In this document: positions 32,863 through 41,118 of the stretch, piece after piece
Numbering within the stretch: the stretch's first letter is position 1
Layout: every line of letters begins with the position of its first letter
NCBI RefSeq assembly: GCF_003324485.1
Contig: NZ_QODK01000009.1
Location: forward strand, 1-49,027
Length of the DNA: 49,027 nucleotides
Direction of reading: 5' to 3'
DNA from: Cohaesibacter intestini
Lineage (GTDB): Bacteria; Pseudomonadota; Alphaproteobacteria; Rhizobiales; Cohaesibacteraceae
Notes under the pieces: generated by a model
What the model was told of the DNA's origin: nothing
What the model saw: the letters and a program-made list of their open reading frames with translations, nothing else
Databases searched by the model: none
Translations under genes and position numbers: made by a program

Positions 32863-34053
32863 TTATTCTGCGTCCAGCATCAAAGGCAGAGCCTTGCCTT
32901 CGGTCGCCAGCCGCGCCAGCCGCTTCTTGCCATCCTCGACCGCTTGGCGAATTTCCTCGCTGTTGCGGGTCGAAAGCTCGCGCATCTCACCCACGATCTC
33001 GACCGAGCGGACCTGAAAATTGATGACGCTATCGACCAGCTTCTTGACGGCATCGGCGCGAATGGTGGGCCCATAGCCTGCTTTGAGTGCCTCTTCCTGC
33101 ACCTTGCCACCAATCTCGGCCAGCACTTCGAGCGACTTCGAGACACCCTCTTTCATTTCATTCAGGGTCTCGGTTGCTTCATGCAAGCCAAACAGGCCGG
33201 TGAAGGAGGCCTTCAGCGCAGTCAGAACGGATTCGTTGGTCGAGAAGAAAGACACCGCCTGCTGATAGACCCGCTCTTTGGCATTGGTGGTCTGCATCAA
33301 ACGCGCCATGACCACGTCGGAGGTGTTGTAGCTGATGGTCAAATTGTCGGCGAGATCCTTGGCAATCTGATAGCGGCTTTCTTCATTCTGCACCTTGCGC
33401 AAATGTTCATCACGCGTTAGCTCCAGCTTGGCCCGGCCGGCAACGTCTCCGTCTTCCGGGAAGGCAGCAACCGCATCCGAAGCACCTTTCAGCCCAGCCT
33501 TGGCTTCGTCCAGTTTGCCTTCTGCGGCCTTGAGAATTTCCAAAGCGGCCACTTCGCCATGCTTCAGGGCGCCACGGAAATCCCGATAAGCTTCAAGGAT
33601 GGTCTGCTCGCGTTCGATATTGGCCTTGGTATCGCGGGACACCTCCAGATAGGTATCCTTGATCTTGTCAAAACGGGACGCAATGTCGCCGCGAGAAATT
33701 TTCATCCACGCATTGGTTGCCCGCTCAAACACATCAATCTTGCCATCTTCAATCTGGTCCACCATGGATTTGGCATCGTCACGGATGGAATTGAAGGCTT
33801 CCGAAATCTCTTCGTAGCGCTGCCCGATGGACATTTGCGAAACCTGCTCGCGCACCACTTCATTGAAAATGCTCATCTGCTGCAAGGTGCGGGTGATAAT
33901 CGCGATCTTGTCAGGCTCAATGTCTGCAATCTTTTCAAGCAGACCGACAATCGGGGTTTCTTCTGTTTCATCATGCACAAGACCAAGATCTTTCAAGGTG
34001 GTCATTGCCTTGTCCAGATATTGAAGAGCGGAGCTAGGGACGATTTCGGCCAT
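32863..34053 (-). CDS. Coiled-coil protein, often annotated as cell surface protein; first gene of the operon
   Basis: A 396-residue all-helical soluble protein. It opens with AEIVPSSALQYLDKAMTTLKDLGLVHDETEETPIVGLLEKIADIEPDKIAIITRTLQQMSIFNEVVREQVSQMSIGQRYEEI and continues in long amphipathic helices. The last third (QIAKDLADNLTISYNTSDVVMARLMQTTNAKERVYQQAVSFFSTNE...) loosely resembles TelA/toxic-anion-resistance helices, but not enough to assign it. No signal peptide is seen despite the common cell-surface annotation. It is promoter-proximal in the three-gene operon. The set (helical cytosolic protein, single-span membrane protein, coiled coil with Gly-rich tail) suggests an envelope-linked scaffold. 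The function is unknown. Confidence 0.75.
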   Translation of the reverse strand: MAEIVPSSALQYLDKAMTTLKDLGLVHDETEETPIVGLLEKIADIEPDKIAIITRTLQQMSIFNEVVREQVSQMSIGQRYEEISEAFNSIRDDAKSMVDQIEDGKIDVFERATNAWMKISRGDIASRFDKIKDTYLEVSRDTKANIEREQTILEAYRDFRGALKHGEVAALEILKAAEGKLDEAKAGLKGASDAVAAFPEDGDVAGRAKLELTRDEHLRKVQNEESRYQIAKDLADNLTISYNTSDVVMARLMQTTNAKERVYQQAVSFFSTNESVLTALKASFTGLFGLHEATETLNEMKEGVSKSLEVLAEIGGKVQEEALKAGYGPTIRADAVKKLVDSVINFQVRSVEIVGEMRELSTRNSEEIRQAVEDGKKRLARLATEGKALPLMLDAE

Positions 34054-34584
34054 ATTGGAGCCTCATATATGGTTCGGGATGATGCGGGTAAACCGGGTCA
34101 ATCGGCGATTAAATTCAATGACTATCAAAATTCACTGTCTGAAGACTATTCAGGATTGTCTGGTCGATCCACTAATAAATCGGGGACACGACTATAGTGC
34201 GACATCAATGCGGCAATTTCACGTGCTGCGCCTCCAATGGACCATGCGCGCGTAATGCTTCTCTGCCTCAACACAGCCGGGATGGACTGCGTTGTCCAAC
34301 AGATTTAACCGATAAGACAGTGTCGCACGTCGGGTCCCGAAGTAGGACATCTTGAGCCAAAGCTGCGAAACCCGAGATCCATTTGCATATATCCGATACC
34401 CCGCCCGCAAGATAGACACGCACATCCGTGCCGAAACACTCATACTGCCTCGCTTATGCAGCCGCTTTTTCGCATCAAAGGCAGCCCAATGCGGTATCTC
34501 GTCACCCAAAACGAACCTTTAAGCAACTTCCCCATTGCTGCTGTTCGAGCGAAGCGCAGCAGTTTTGGGAGGCTCGACGCTCCC
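34054..34584. other. Non-coding region between the coiled-coil operon and the insertion sequence
   Basis: It should hold the promoter of the minus-strand three-gene operon (proximal 150 bp) and the far, undetermined end of the insertion sequence. Short frames such as 34219-34509 (minus) have no recognisable product. An inverted pair GCTGCTG...CAGCAG near 34540-34562 may belong to the IS end. Confidence 0.5.
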
Positions 34585-35943
34585 TCATTCCGGAGTTGGG
34601 AGCAGCTTTGCCATTTTGCGCAGGTTCTGTGCTGTGGCTGCCAGTGTGAACTCGTCTTTTGCTCCATTTGGTCCTTGAAGACGCAATCTGTTCAGCCCCA
34701 TGATCTTCTTCATATGAGCGAACAGCATCTCCACTTTGCGCCTGGCGCGCCTTGAGGCGATAAAGTCATCGGTATCTGCCAGATCTCGGGCGAAGTCTCG
34801 CGCTCCTTCATGGATCGATCTGGTGATGTGTCGGGTGGCTGTGTTGGGGCAGCATCTGAACTTCAATGTGCAGTTTTGACAGTCCGCTTTAGCAGCACGA
34901 TATCGGATATTTTCATCACCCTGCACCTTGGGCCGGATTGTCTGGAATTGACGGCGACTGGGCAGCAAGTCTTTGCCATCAGGGCAAATGTATCGGTCAT
35001 TCTCGTAGTCGAATTTGAAGTCGGTCCACGAGAATGTCTGGTCGAGCCGTTGCGATCTGTCGAGAACCGGAACATGTGGCTCGATACCTTTTTCATGAAC
35101 CAGCCAAGCAAGTGTTTCGGCATTGCCATAAGCGCCATCACCGACGAAGCGTTCTGGGTATATACCAAACTTCTCCTCAACACGATCAACCATATCCAGT
35201 GCGGCATTGACTTCCGCCTGCCGGATCGGCGCTGTTGTTTCAACGTCAACAATCACAGCATTATCCAAGTCCACCAGATAGTTGGTGGAATAGGCAAAGA
35301 TCGAATAGGCCTTCTTTGCTCCAGTAAAGCGTGCTGCCGGATCAACCGGCGAGAGCACCTTTGGCTTCACGGGCGTTGCAGCGCCGAAAGCGGCATCATC
35401 AAGGGTCTCAGAGTATTCTTCTGTCGCCCGCGTGATCCGTTCTGGCGTCCAATCTGATGCTTCAACTTTGTTCAGCCGCTTTGCATCAGCTTGCACGATG
35501 GAAGCATCAACGCCCAAAGCCTCCCCACCGACAAGCCCCTCTGCGATGCAGCGGGCCAACACCAGTTCGAAGAGATGGCGGAAAAGATCGCTATCCCGGA
35601 AACGGCCATGTTTATTCTTGGAAAATGTCGAATGGTCAGGAACAGGGTCATCCAAGTCCAAACGGCAAAACCATCTATAGGCCAGGTTCAGGTGAACTTC
35701 CTCACAGATGCGCCGCTCGGAGCGAATGCCCATAATGTAGCCGACCAACAACATCCTGATCATCAGTTCTGGATCAATCGAAGGGCGGCCCTGGCTGCTG
35801 TAATAGGGAGCAAGGAAAGATCTGACCTCACTCAGATCAAGAAAGTGGTCGACCTTCCTGAGTAAGTGGTCAGAAGGAACGTGACTTTCAATCGAAAACT
35901 CATAAAAGAGTGCTGCCTGCGCAACTTGTCTTGGCCCCAGCAT
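34585..35943 (-). CDS. IS1182-family transposase
   Basis: A 452-residue DDE transposase, full length. The N-terminal part has LRKVDHFLDLSEVRSFLAPYYSSQGRPSIDPELMIRMLLVGYIMGIRSERRICEEVHLNLAYRWFCRLDL (the DUF772-type domain), then HSTFSKNKHGRF. Acidic catalytic residues are in EALGVDASIVQADA, FVGDGAYGN and RARRKVEMLFAHMKKIMGLNRLRL. A Cys cluster (CQNCTLKFRCCP) is typical of this family. The ATG at 35943 is preferred over an in-frame TTG two codons upstream, and the second copy of the element has the ATG at the same place. No frameshift is visible, so it may be active. Confidence 0.95.
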   Translation of the reverse strand: MLGPRQVAQAALFYEFSIESHVPSDHLLRKVDHFLDLSEVRSFLAPYYSSQGRPSIDPELMIRMLLVGYIMGIRSERRICEEVHLNLAYRWFCRLDLDDPVPDHSTFSKNKHGRFRDSDLFRHLFELVLARCIAEGLVGGEALGVDASIVQADAKRLNKVEASDWTPERITRATEEYSETLDDAAFGAATPVKPKVLSPVDPAARFTGAKKAYSIFAYSTNYLVDLDNAVIVDVETTAPIRQAEVNAALDMVDRVEEKFGIYPERFVGDGAYGNAETLAWLVHEKGIEPHVPVLDRSQRLDQTFSWTDFKFDYENDRYICPDGKDLLPSRRQFQTIRPKVQGDENIRYRAAKADCQNCTLKFRCCPNTATRHITRSIHEGARDFARDLADTDDFIASRRARRKVEMLFAHMKKIMGLNRLRLQGPNGAKDEFTLAATAQNLRKMAKLLPTPE

Positions 35944-36023
35944 TCCCAAATCCCCCCTTTTCCTAAAAGGATTGAATCAGGACCAAGCGATTACTTCAAG
36001 AGCGACTTTTTCAACACCATTCG
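34585..36023 (-). mobile_element. IS1182-family insertion sequence, copy 1
   Basis: It contains an intact transposase gene. The right boundary is set by comparison with the second copy: identity starts at 36023 (reading inward CGAATGGTGTTGAAAAAGT) and may extend a few bases further. The left end lies between the transposase stop at 34585 and roughly 34500, but no terminal repeat could be matched by eye. The start coordinate given is therefore only the transposase stop. Confidence 0.75.
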
Positions 36024-36502
36024 GACATTTGAGACATTCGCTGCAGCGCCGAAGTTTAATGGCACCAGTGTGCGCTTTTGGCAAATCTGGGCGGCAGGAT
36101 AGCTGCCATTTTCCGCAGGTGCGAGATCACCGCATCCATCGGCGAAAGCGGTCATTCGAGGTATCTCGGTGCCAGCCCTGGCGGCAGCGGCATCGTCGGG
36201 CGGGTTGAGGACATTTCCCGCTGGTGCGAGATCTTGAAGGATGGCTGCTGGATTGGGTTCGTGAAATCCATTCAGGAGCCAATGCCCCAGCAGACTTTTC
36301 GGAAGAAAGCCTGCCCATGTATGACCGACTTTGCAATTCTTTCCTCGTCTACTTGGCCATATCTGCATTTTGGTTTATATCATCTTCGAATAATTCTGTT
36401 TGATTTCGAATTTTGCCTTTCAAGGTGATACATCGAGAAGAATGAGACCTGCTGCAATATAGAAACATTTAGTATGCGGGCATCTTTGGGAAGGACAAAC
36501 AC
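36024..36502. other. Non-coding region upstream of ribB
   Basis: No convincing gene. A diverged 22-bp direct repeat (36107-36128 and 36212-36233, three differences, both ending GGTGCGAGATC) is visible. I looked for an FMN riboswitch before ribB and do not see its conserved blocks. The IS inserted upstream may have separated ribB from its former neighbours. Confidence 0.55.
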
Positions 36503-37606
36503 ATGATTGACATGGAACGCGTTGCAGTCGCCATCCGGGCCTTTGAGGCTGGCGAGATTGTTGTCGTCACCGATGATGATGACCGCGAGAATGAAGGCGA
36601 TCTGATCGCATCAGCGACCAAGATTACACCGGAGCAAATGGCCTTTTTCATCCGTTATACGTCCGGCATTGTCTGTGCCCCGATGAAAAAAGAGGATGCA
36701 GCCCGTTTGCATCTCGACCCCATGGTCGCCAACAACAACGCTCCGCTTTCAACCGCCTTTACGGTCTCAGTCGATTACAAGCATGGCACCACAACGGGGA
36801 TTTCTGCAGAAGAACGCTGCATGACGGTCCATGCCCTTGCCAATTCCAATTGCGCCGCTGTTGACTTTGTCAGACCCGGCCACATCTTTCCGCTGGTTGC
36901 CAGAGAGGGTGGCGTTTTGACCCGCTCAGGCCATACGGAAGCTGCGATTGATTTGTGCGACCTTGCTGGTCTTGAGCCCTTTGGCGTTTTGTCGGAGTTG
37001 GTCAATGATGACGGGACGGTCAAGCGCGGTCCGGAAGTGACGGATTTTGCCAAGGAACATGGCTTGAAAATGGTGTCAGTTGCCGATTTGATCGCCTATC
37101 GTCAGCGCACTGAGCGTCTGATTGAGAAAAAAGAGACCTTCACTATGGAGACCCGTTATGGCAATGCCAAAGCGGTGACCTTCACAGCGCCTTATGATCA
37201 GGTTGAGCATCTTGCCCTTGTCTTTGGTGACATTCGCGATGGCAAGGATATCCCGGTCCGGCTGCATCAGGAGAATGTCTTGTCCGATGTCTTTGGTTTG
37301 ACCGACAGTCTTAATCAGATCACAAAGCGCTTTAGCGAAGACCGGGGTGTTCTTGTCTATCTGCGGGATGGGTCACCCGGTGTGGTCCATAACTCTATGC
37401 GTCTTCGCGACGGGTTGGAGGCCGCTGAAGCCGAGGAGCATGGCACAGCACAAGGTCGCAAGGACGAATGGCGCGACATTGGTCTGGGGGCGCAAATCCT
37501 CAAGGAACTGGGCATTTCGTCCATTCGTCTGCTTAGCTCCAAAGAGCGCCATTATGTCGGCCTTGAAGGCTTTGGGCTGGAAATCACCGGCACAGACATC
37601 ATTTGA
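36503..37606 (+). CDS. ribB: 3,4-dihydroxy-2-butanone 4-phosphate synthase with degenerate RibA-like C-terminus
   Basis: A 367-residue protein. Residues 1-200 are RibB, which makes the four-carbon precursor of riboflavin from ribulose 5-phosphate. Seen here are the acidic metal loop VVTDDDDRENEGDLI, the TSGIVCAPM stretch, THGTTTGIS-like KHGTTTGISAEER and LTRSGHTEAAIDLC. Residues 205-367 align with GTP cyclohydrolase II, but the three zinc cysteines (normally CLTGDVFGSxRCDCG) are missing; here it reads VLSDVFGLTDSLNQ. That half is therefore not a cyclohydrolase, as in the RibBX-type proteins known from proteobacteria. GGGAAGGA precedes the ATG. A terminator shared with the convergent kinase gene follows. 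Confidence 0.93.
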   Translation: MIDMERVAVAIRAFEAGEIVVVTDDDDRENEGDLIASATKITPEQMAFFIRYTSGIVCAPMKKEDAARLHLDPMVANNNAPLSTAFTVSVDYKHGTTTGISAEERCMTVHALANSNCAAVDFVRPGHIFPLVAREGGVLTRSGHTEAAIDLCDLAGLEPFGVLSELVNDDGTVKRGPEVTDFAKEHGLKMVSVADLIAYRQRTERLIEKKETFTMETRYGNAKAVTFTAPYDQVEHLALVFGDIRDGKDIPVRLHQENVLSDVFGLTDSLNQITKRFSEDRGVLVYLRDGSPGVVHNSMRLRDGLEAAEAEEHGTAQGRKDEWRDIGLGAQILKELGISSIRLLSSKERHYVGLEGFGLEITGTDII

Positions 37607-37681
37607 TGTTAGACCCAACGCAAATAGAGTGACTAAGGCCTGACAGATGACACGTCTGGACAGGACTTAGCCCTCAATGGA

Positions 37682-37713
37682 AAAGGCCCGTATCATTGAT
37701 CCGGGCCTTTGTT
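37682..37713. terminator. Bidirectional terminator between ribB and the kinase gene
   Basis: AAAGGCCCG (37682-37690) pairs with CGGGCCTTT (37702-37710) around an 11-nt loop, with an A run before and U-rich bases after. It serves both convergent genes. Confidence 0.85.
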
Positions 37714-37734
37714 ATTCCATTTGTATCGATCAGG

Positions 37735-39204
37735 TCAGGCCGTCAAGCGCACCTGTTTGACCGCTTGCTTCCAGCCTTTGATGAGGCTTTGACGCGCGGC
37801 CTCATCCAGTTTCGGGGCAAAGTCCTTGCCCTTGCTTTGCATTGCGCGGATCGCGGCTAGATCTGGCCAGAAGCCCGTGGCCAAACCAGCCAGAAAGGCT
37901 GCGCCGAGTGCGGACGCTTCAGCACTGTCGCCAACAACAATGGGGTGGTCGATACAGTCAGACACCATCTGCATAAGGAAAGGATTTTTGCTTGGTCCTC
38001 CATCCACAAAGAGGTGCCCGATCCCTTGGGAGGAATTGGCTTCGATGATCTCAAAGACATCAGCAACCTGAAAGGCCATGCTTTCGGCCGCAGCCCGCGC
38101 AATATGCGCCTTGCCCGCATTAAAGGACAATCCGCTGATCAGTCCCCGCGCATTGGCATCCCAATGCGGCGAACCCAAGCCCACATGGGCTGGCACCAAA
38201 CGCACCCCTAGCGCACTGTCGACACTTTGAGCAAGCTCCAGCAAGGCTGTCACATCCGGTTGGGCAAGCAGATCGGCTGCCCAAGGCAGTATTGAGGCAC
38301 TGACCAAAATATTGCCTTCAAAGGCATAAGTCGCCGTGCCATTCAATTGCCAGGCAATCGTCGTGGTGATGCCTTTTGGGGGAACGACAAAGGCATCCAG
38401 CGTTGTCATGATCGAGGAACCGGTGCCAAAGGTGACTTTGCCATCGCCAACCTCAAAAGCCCCATGACCAAACAGCGCCCCATGGGAATCGCCGATTGCA
38501 GAGGCAACAGGCACAGCATCAGGCAAGCCCGGCACATCAGCACTATGTCCAAAGATATGGGCGGAATCACAGACCTGAGGCAAAATGGCCATCGGCACAT
38601 CGAATAGTGCACAAAGGCTCTCGTCCCAACAATGGCGCTCAATGTCAAAAAGCTGGGTGCGGGCGGCATTTGAGGCATCGCAGGCATGCACGGCACCGCC
38701 TGTTAATTTCCAGATCAACCAGCAATCCACCGTTCCGACACACAAATCGGCAGGATCTCTCCCCTGCCCGTGATGGTCCAGCAGCCAGCGGATTTTGGTG
38801 GCCGGAAAGAGCGGATCAAGCGGCAGGCCCGTGCGCGCAATGACCCCAGACTCTTGACCATCGGCTTTCAGCGCGTCACAAGCCGCTGCCGTTCGCCGGC
38901 ATTGCCAAGTGATCAGCGGCCCCAATGGCTCTCCGGTCCGGCGATCCCACAGCATCACCGATTCCCGCTGATTTGAAAGACCGATTGCGATAATTTCGGC
39001 AGGGCCAACGGCCTCCAGACAGGCCGTCATGGCGGCAACTGTGCTCTGCCAGACCTGCAAGGGGTCTTGTTCAACCCAGCCGGATTGCGGATGTCTTGTT
39101 TCGACCGGGCAGGATCCGCGCGCTATGATGTCACCGCTTTGGAGAACGAAGACAGCCTTGCTGTTTGTCGTTCCCTCGTCGATTGCCAATATTCCTCGCT
39201 GCAT
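37735..39204 (-). CDS. FGGY-family carbohydrate kinase (glycerol/xylulose kinase-like)
   Basis: A 489-residue kinase. The N-terminal phosphate loop is AIDEGTTNSKAVF, followed by GLSNQRESVMLWDRRTGEPLGPLITWQCRR, which resembles glycerol kinase, then FGTGSSIMTTL (adenine/phosphate loop) and the C-terminal FVDGGPSKNPFLMQMVSDC with the catalytic Asp region GDSHGALFG. ATG at 39204 follows GGAGGGGGGAA. It ends the minus-strand operon isomerase-transketolase N-transketolase C-kinase. In this context it should phosphorylate the ketose made by the isomerase. If the pathway is the D-apiose one it would be D-apulose kinase; xylulose-type or erythrulose-type substrates are alternatives. Glycerol is unlikely in this operon. 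Confidence 0.92.
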   Translation of the reverse strand: MQRGILAIDEGTTNSKAVFVLQSGDIIARGSCPVETRHPQSGWVEQDPLQVWQSTVAAMTACLEAVGPAEIIAIGLSNQRESVMLWDRRTGEPLGPLITWQCRRTAAACDALKADGQESGVIARTGLPLDPLFPATKIRWLLDHHGQGRDPADLCVGTVDCWLIWKLTGGAVHACDASNAARTQLFDIERHCWDESLCALFDVPMAILPQVCDSAHIFGHSADVPGLPDAVPVASAIGDSHGALFGHGAFEVGDGKVTFGTGSSIMTTLDAFVVPPKGITTTIAWQLNGTATYAFEGNILVSASILPWAADLLAQPDVTALLELAQSVDSALGVRLVPAHVGLGSPHWDANARGLISGLSFNAGKAHIARAAAESMAFQVADVFEIIEANSSQGIGHLFVDGGPSKNPFLMQMVSDCIDHPIVVGDSAEASALGAAFLAGLATGFWPDLAAIRAMQSKGKDFAPKLDEAARQSLIKGWKQAVKQVRLTA

Positions 39205-39243
39205 CACTTCCCCCCTCCCTGATACTTGCTTTCTGTCAGCCTG

Positions 39244-40203
39244 CTATGCCTTGCGCTTGAGAAGCTCTAAAGCTGTGTCAGCAATCCCCTGTGGCGACAT
39301 GCCAAACTCATCGAGCAGGAATTCCGCCGATCCGGTTGGTGGGAAGACACCGGGCACGCCAAGCCGCTTCATTGGCACAGGGCAGGTTTCGGTGACGATT
39401 TCGGCGATGGCGCTGCCAAGACCGCCAAAAATGGAATGCTCTTCGCAGGTTACAATCGCACCGGTTTCCTCTGCGGCTCGCGTGATGGCCGCTTCGTCAA
39501 TCGGCTTGATGCTCGACATATTCAACACCCGTGCTTTGACCCCTTGAGCTTCAAGGCTCTCAGCGGCCGCGAGCGCACGATGGGTCAGAATGCCGTTGGC
39601 GATCAAGGTCACGTCACTTCCTTCCCGGATGGTGTTGGCCTTGCCAAGCGCGAATTCAAAGTCGTCTGGCAGCAATTGCGGCACCCCGGTGCGGCTGAGG
39701 CGCAGGAAGATCGGCCCGTCATAGTCCGCAGCGAAGGCAACCGCTGCTGCCGTTTCGATATTGTCGCATGGTGCAACGATTGCGATATTCGGAATGGCCC
39801 TTACCCAGGCGAAATCTTCCGTCGAATGATGGGTTGGCCCCAGATTGCCATAGGCCATGCCGGAGCTGATGCCGACCAGTTTGACATTGGTGTCTGAATA
39901 GGCCACATCCGCCTTGATCTGCTCAAGCGCCCGCCCTGTCAGAAAGCAGGCCGCGCCACAGACGAAGGGAATTTTTCCGCCATTGGCGAGCCCCGCACCA
40001 ACACCGACCATTGTCTGCTCGGCGATCCCGACATTGACCAGCCGCTCAGGATAGGCATCGCGGAAGCCATCCAACTTGGAGGAGCCGACCGAGTCATTGC
40101 AGACCGCAACAATCGCTTGATTGTTGGCCGCCATTGCCACCAGCGTTGCAGAAAAAGCATCGCGGCAATCATAAAGCTTGGTTTCTTTGGCAAGAGCGGT
40201 CAT
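39244..40203 (-). CDS. Transketolase, C-terminal subunit
   Basis: A 319-residue protein carrying the pyrimidine-binding and C-terminal domains of transketolase. Typical pieces are RDAFSATLVAMAANNQAIVAVCNDSVGSS, FPERLVNVGIAEQTMVGVGAGLA (catalytic Glu that activates thiamine diphosphate), HHSTEDFAWVRAIPNIAIVAPCDN and IVTCEEHSIFGGLGSAIAEI. Its start overlaps the stop of the N-terminal subunit by 4 bp, so the two-chain enzyme is made in equal amounts. Split transketolases often act on unusual phosphorylated ketoses. It precedes the FGGY kinase by 39 bp in the same operon. In the D-apiose route this pair cleaves apulose 4-phosphate; the specific substrate here is inference. Confidence 0.94.
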   Translation of the reverse strand: MTALAKETKLYDCRDAFSATLVAMAANNQAIVAVCNDSVGSSKLDGFRDAYPERLVNVGIAEQTMVGVGAGLANGGKIPFVCGAACFLTGRALEQIKADVAYSDTNVKLVGISSGMAYGNLGPTHHSTEDFAWVRAIPNIAIVAPCDNIETAAAVAFAADYDGPIFLRLSRTGVPQLLPDDFEFALGKANTIREGSDVTLIANGILTHRALAAAESLEAQGVKARVLNMSSIKPIDEAAITRAAEETGAIVTCEEHSIFGGLGSAIAEIVTETCPVPMKRLGVPGVFPPTGSAEFLLDEFGMSPQGIADTALELLKRKA

Positions 40204-41021
40204 AGAGCTGCCTCCTCGAGTTCGGCCATGGCCTGCTTATATTGGTCTTCACTGGGCACCTTGTGATGCCAGGCGACATTGTCCGACATGAAAGAAATGC
40301 CATGCCCTTTGTTGGTGTGGGCGACAATGGCGAGGGGCTTGCCCGCATTGCGCCGATCCGGCGACAAGGCATCCACGATCTCATCCATATTGTGGCCGTC
40401 AATTTCCAGCACATCCCAGCCAAAGGCAGCTAGCTTTGGCGCAAAGGGCGCCAGATTGTTTGTTTCTGCCAGTCTGGCACCCTGCTGCAAGCGATTGTGA
40501 TCAATGATCAGCGTCAGATTGTCGAGCTTATAGTGGGCCGCCGAGGCGATTGCCTCCCAGTTGCTGCCTTCCTGCATTTCTCCATCGCCGGTGACCACAT
40601 AGGTCCGCCATGTGGCCCCGTCGAGCTTGGCGGCAATCGCCATGCCGACGCCCACCGGCAAGCCATGCCCCAAGGGGCCGGTATTGGTTTCAACTCCGGG
40701 CAGTTTGGTGCGGTTTGGATGGCCGTTCAGACGCGAATGGGGCTGGAGGAAGGTCTCGATTTCCTCTTTGGGCAGAAAACCTTTTTCCGCCAATGTCACA
40801 TAAAGCGCGCAGGCGGTGTGACCCTTGCTTAGAATGAAGCGATCTCTTTGAGGATCCAGCGGCTTGTCCGGATCGACATGCAAGACGTGGAAATAGAGCG
40901 CGGTCAGAATATCGATCACCGACATTTCGCCACCAACGTGACCTGCGCCCGCCTCGAAAACGGCCCGCAGATCGCGACGACGGATCCTGTTGGCCATGAC
41001 TCTCAGATCCCGAGTGTCCAT
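40200..41021 (-). CDS. Transketolase, N-terminal subunit
   Basis: A 273-residue protein with the diphosphate-binding domain: AGAGHVGGEMSVIDILTALYF, LSKGHTACALYVTLAEKGF, LPGVETNTGPLGHGLPVGVGMAIAAKL and the TPP motif GDGEMQEGSNWEAIASAAHYKLDNLTLIIDHNRLQ. The ATG at 41021 follows GGAG by 7 nt; another ATG four codons upstream is possible. It lies 97 bp after the isomerase gene and overlaps the C-terminal subunit. It transfers a two-carbon ketol unit, so it would join the kinase product to the pentose phosphate pathway via glyceraldehyde 3-phosphate and xylulose 5-phosphate. Confidence 0.94.
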   Translation of the reverse strand: MDTRDLRVMANRIRRRDLRAVFEAGAGHVGGEMSVIDILTALYFHVLHVDPDKPLDPQRDRFILSKGHTACALYVTLAEKGFLPKEEIETFLQPHSRLNGHPNRTKLPGVETNTGPLGHGLPVGVGMAIAAKLDGATWRTYVVTGDGEMQEGSNWEAIASAAHYKLDNLTLIIDHNRLQQGARLAETNNLAPFAPKLAAFGWDVLEIDGHNMDEIVDALSPDRRNAGKPLAIVAHTNKGHGISFMSDNVAWHHKVPSEDQYKQAMAELEEAAL

Positions 41022-41118
41022 CTCAATCTCCATTCTTGTTTTTCTTCCATTCAAGGCACCGGCGCACCAGTCACCCAACACTCAACGGGCCAGCGCCCCT
41101 TGCGACAAATGAAGCCGG

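Noticed and set aside
34219-34509. 96-codon minus-strand frame between the coiled-coil operon and the IS
   Set aside because: No ribosome site or recognisable domain; it may be residue of an older insertion but cannot be supported.
36024-36502. FMN riboswitch upstream of ribB
   Set aside because: Expected from the gene, but none of the conserved RFN sequence blocks are visible in this region.
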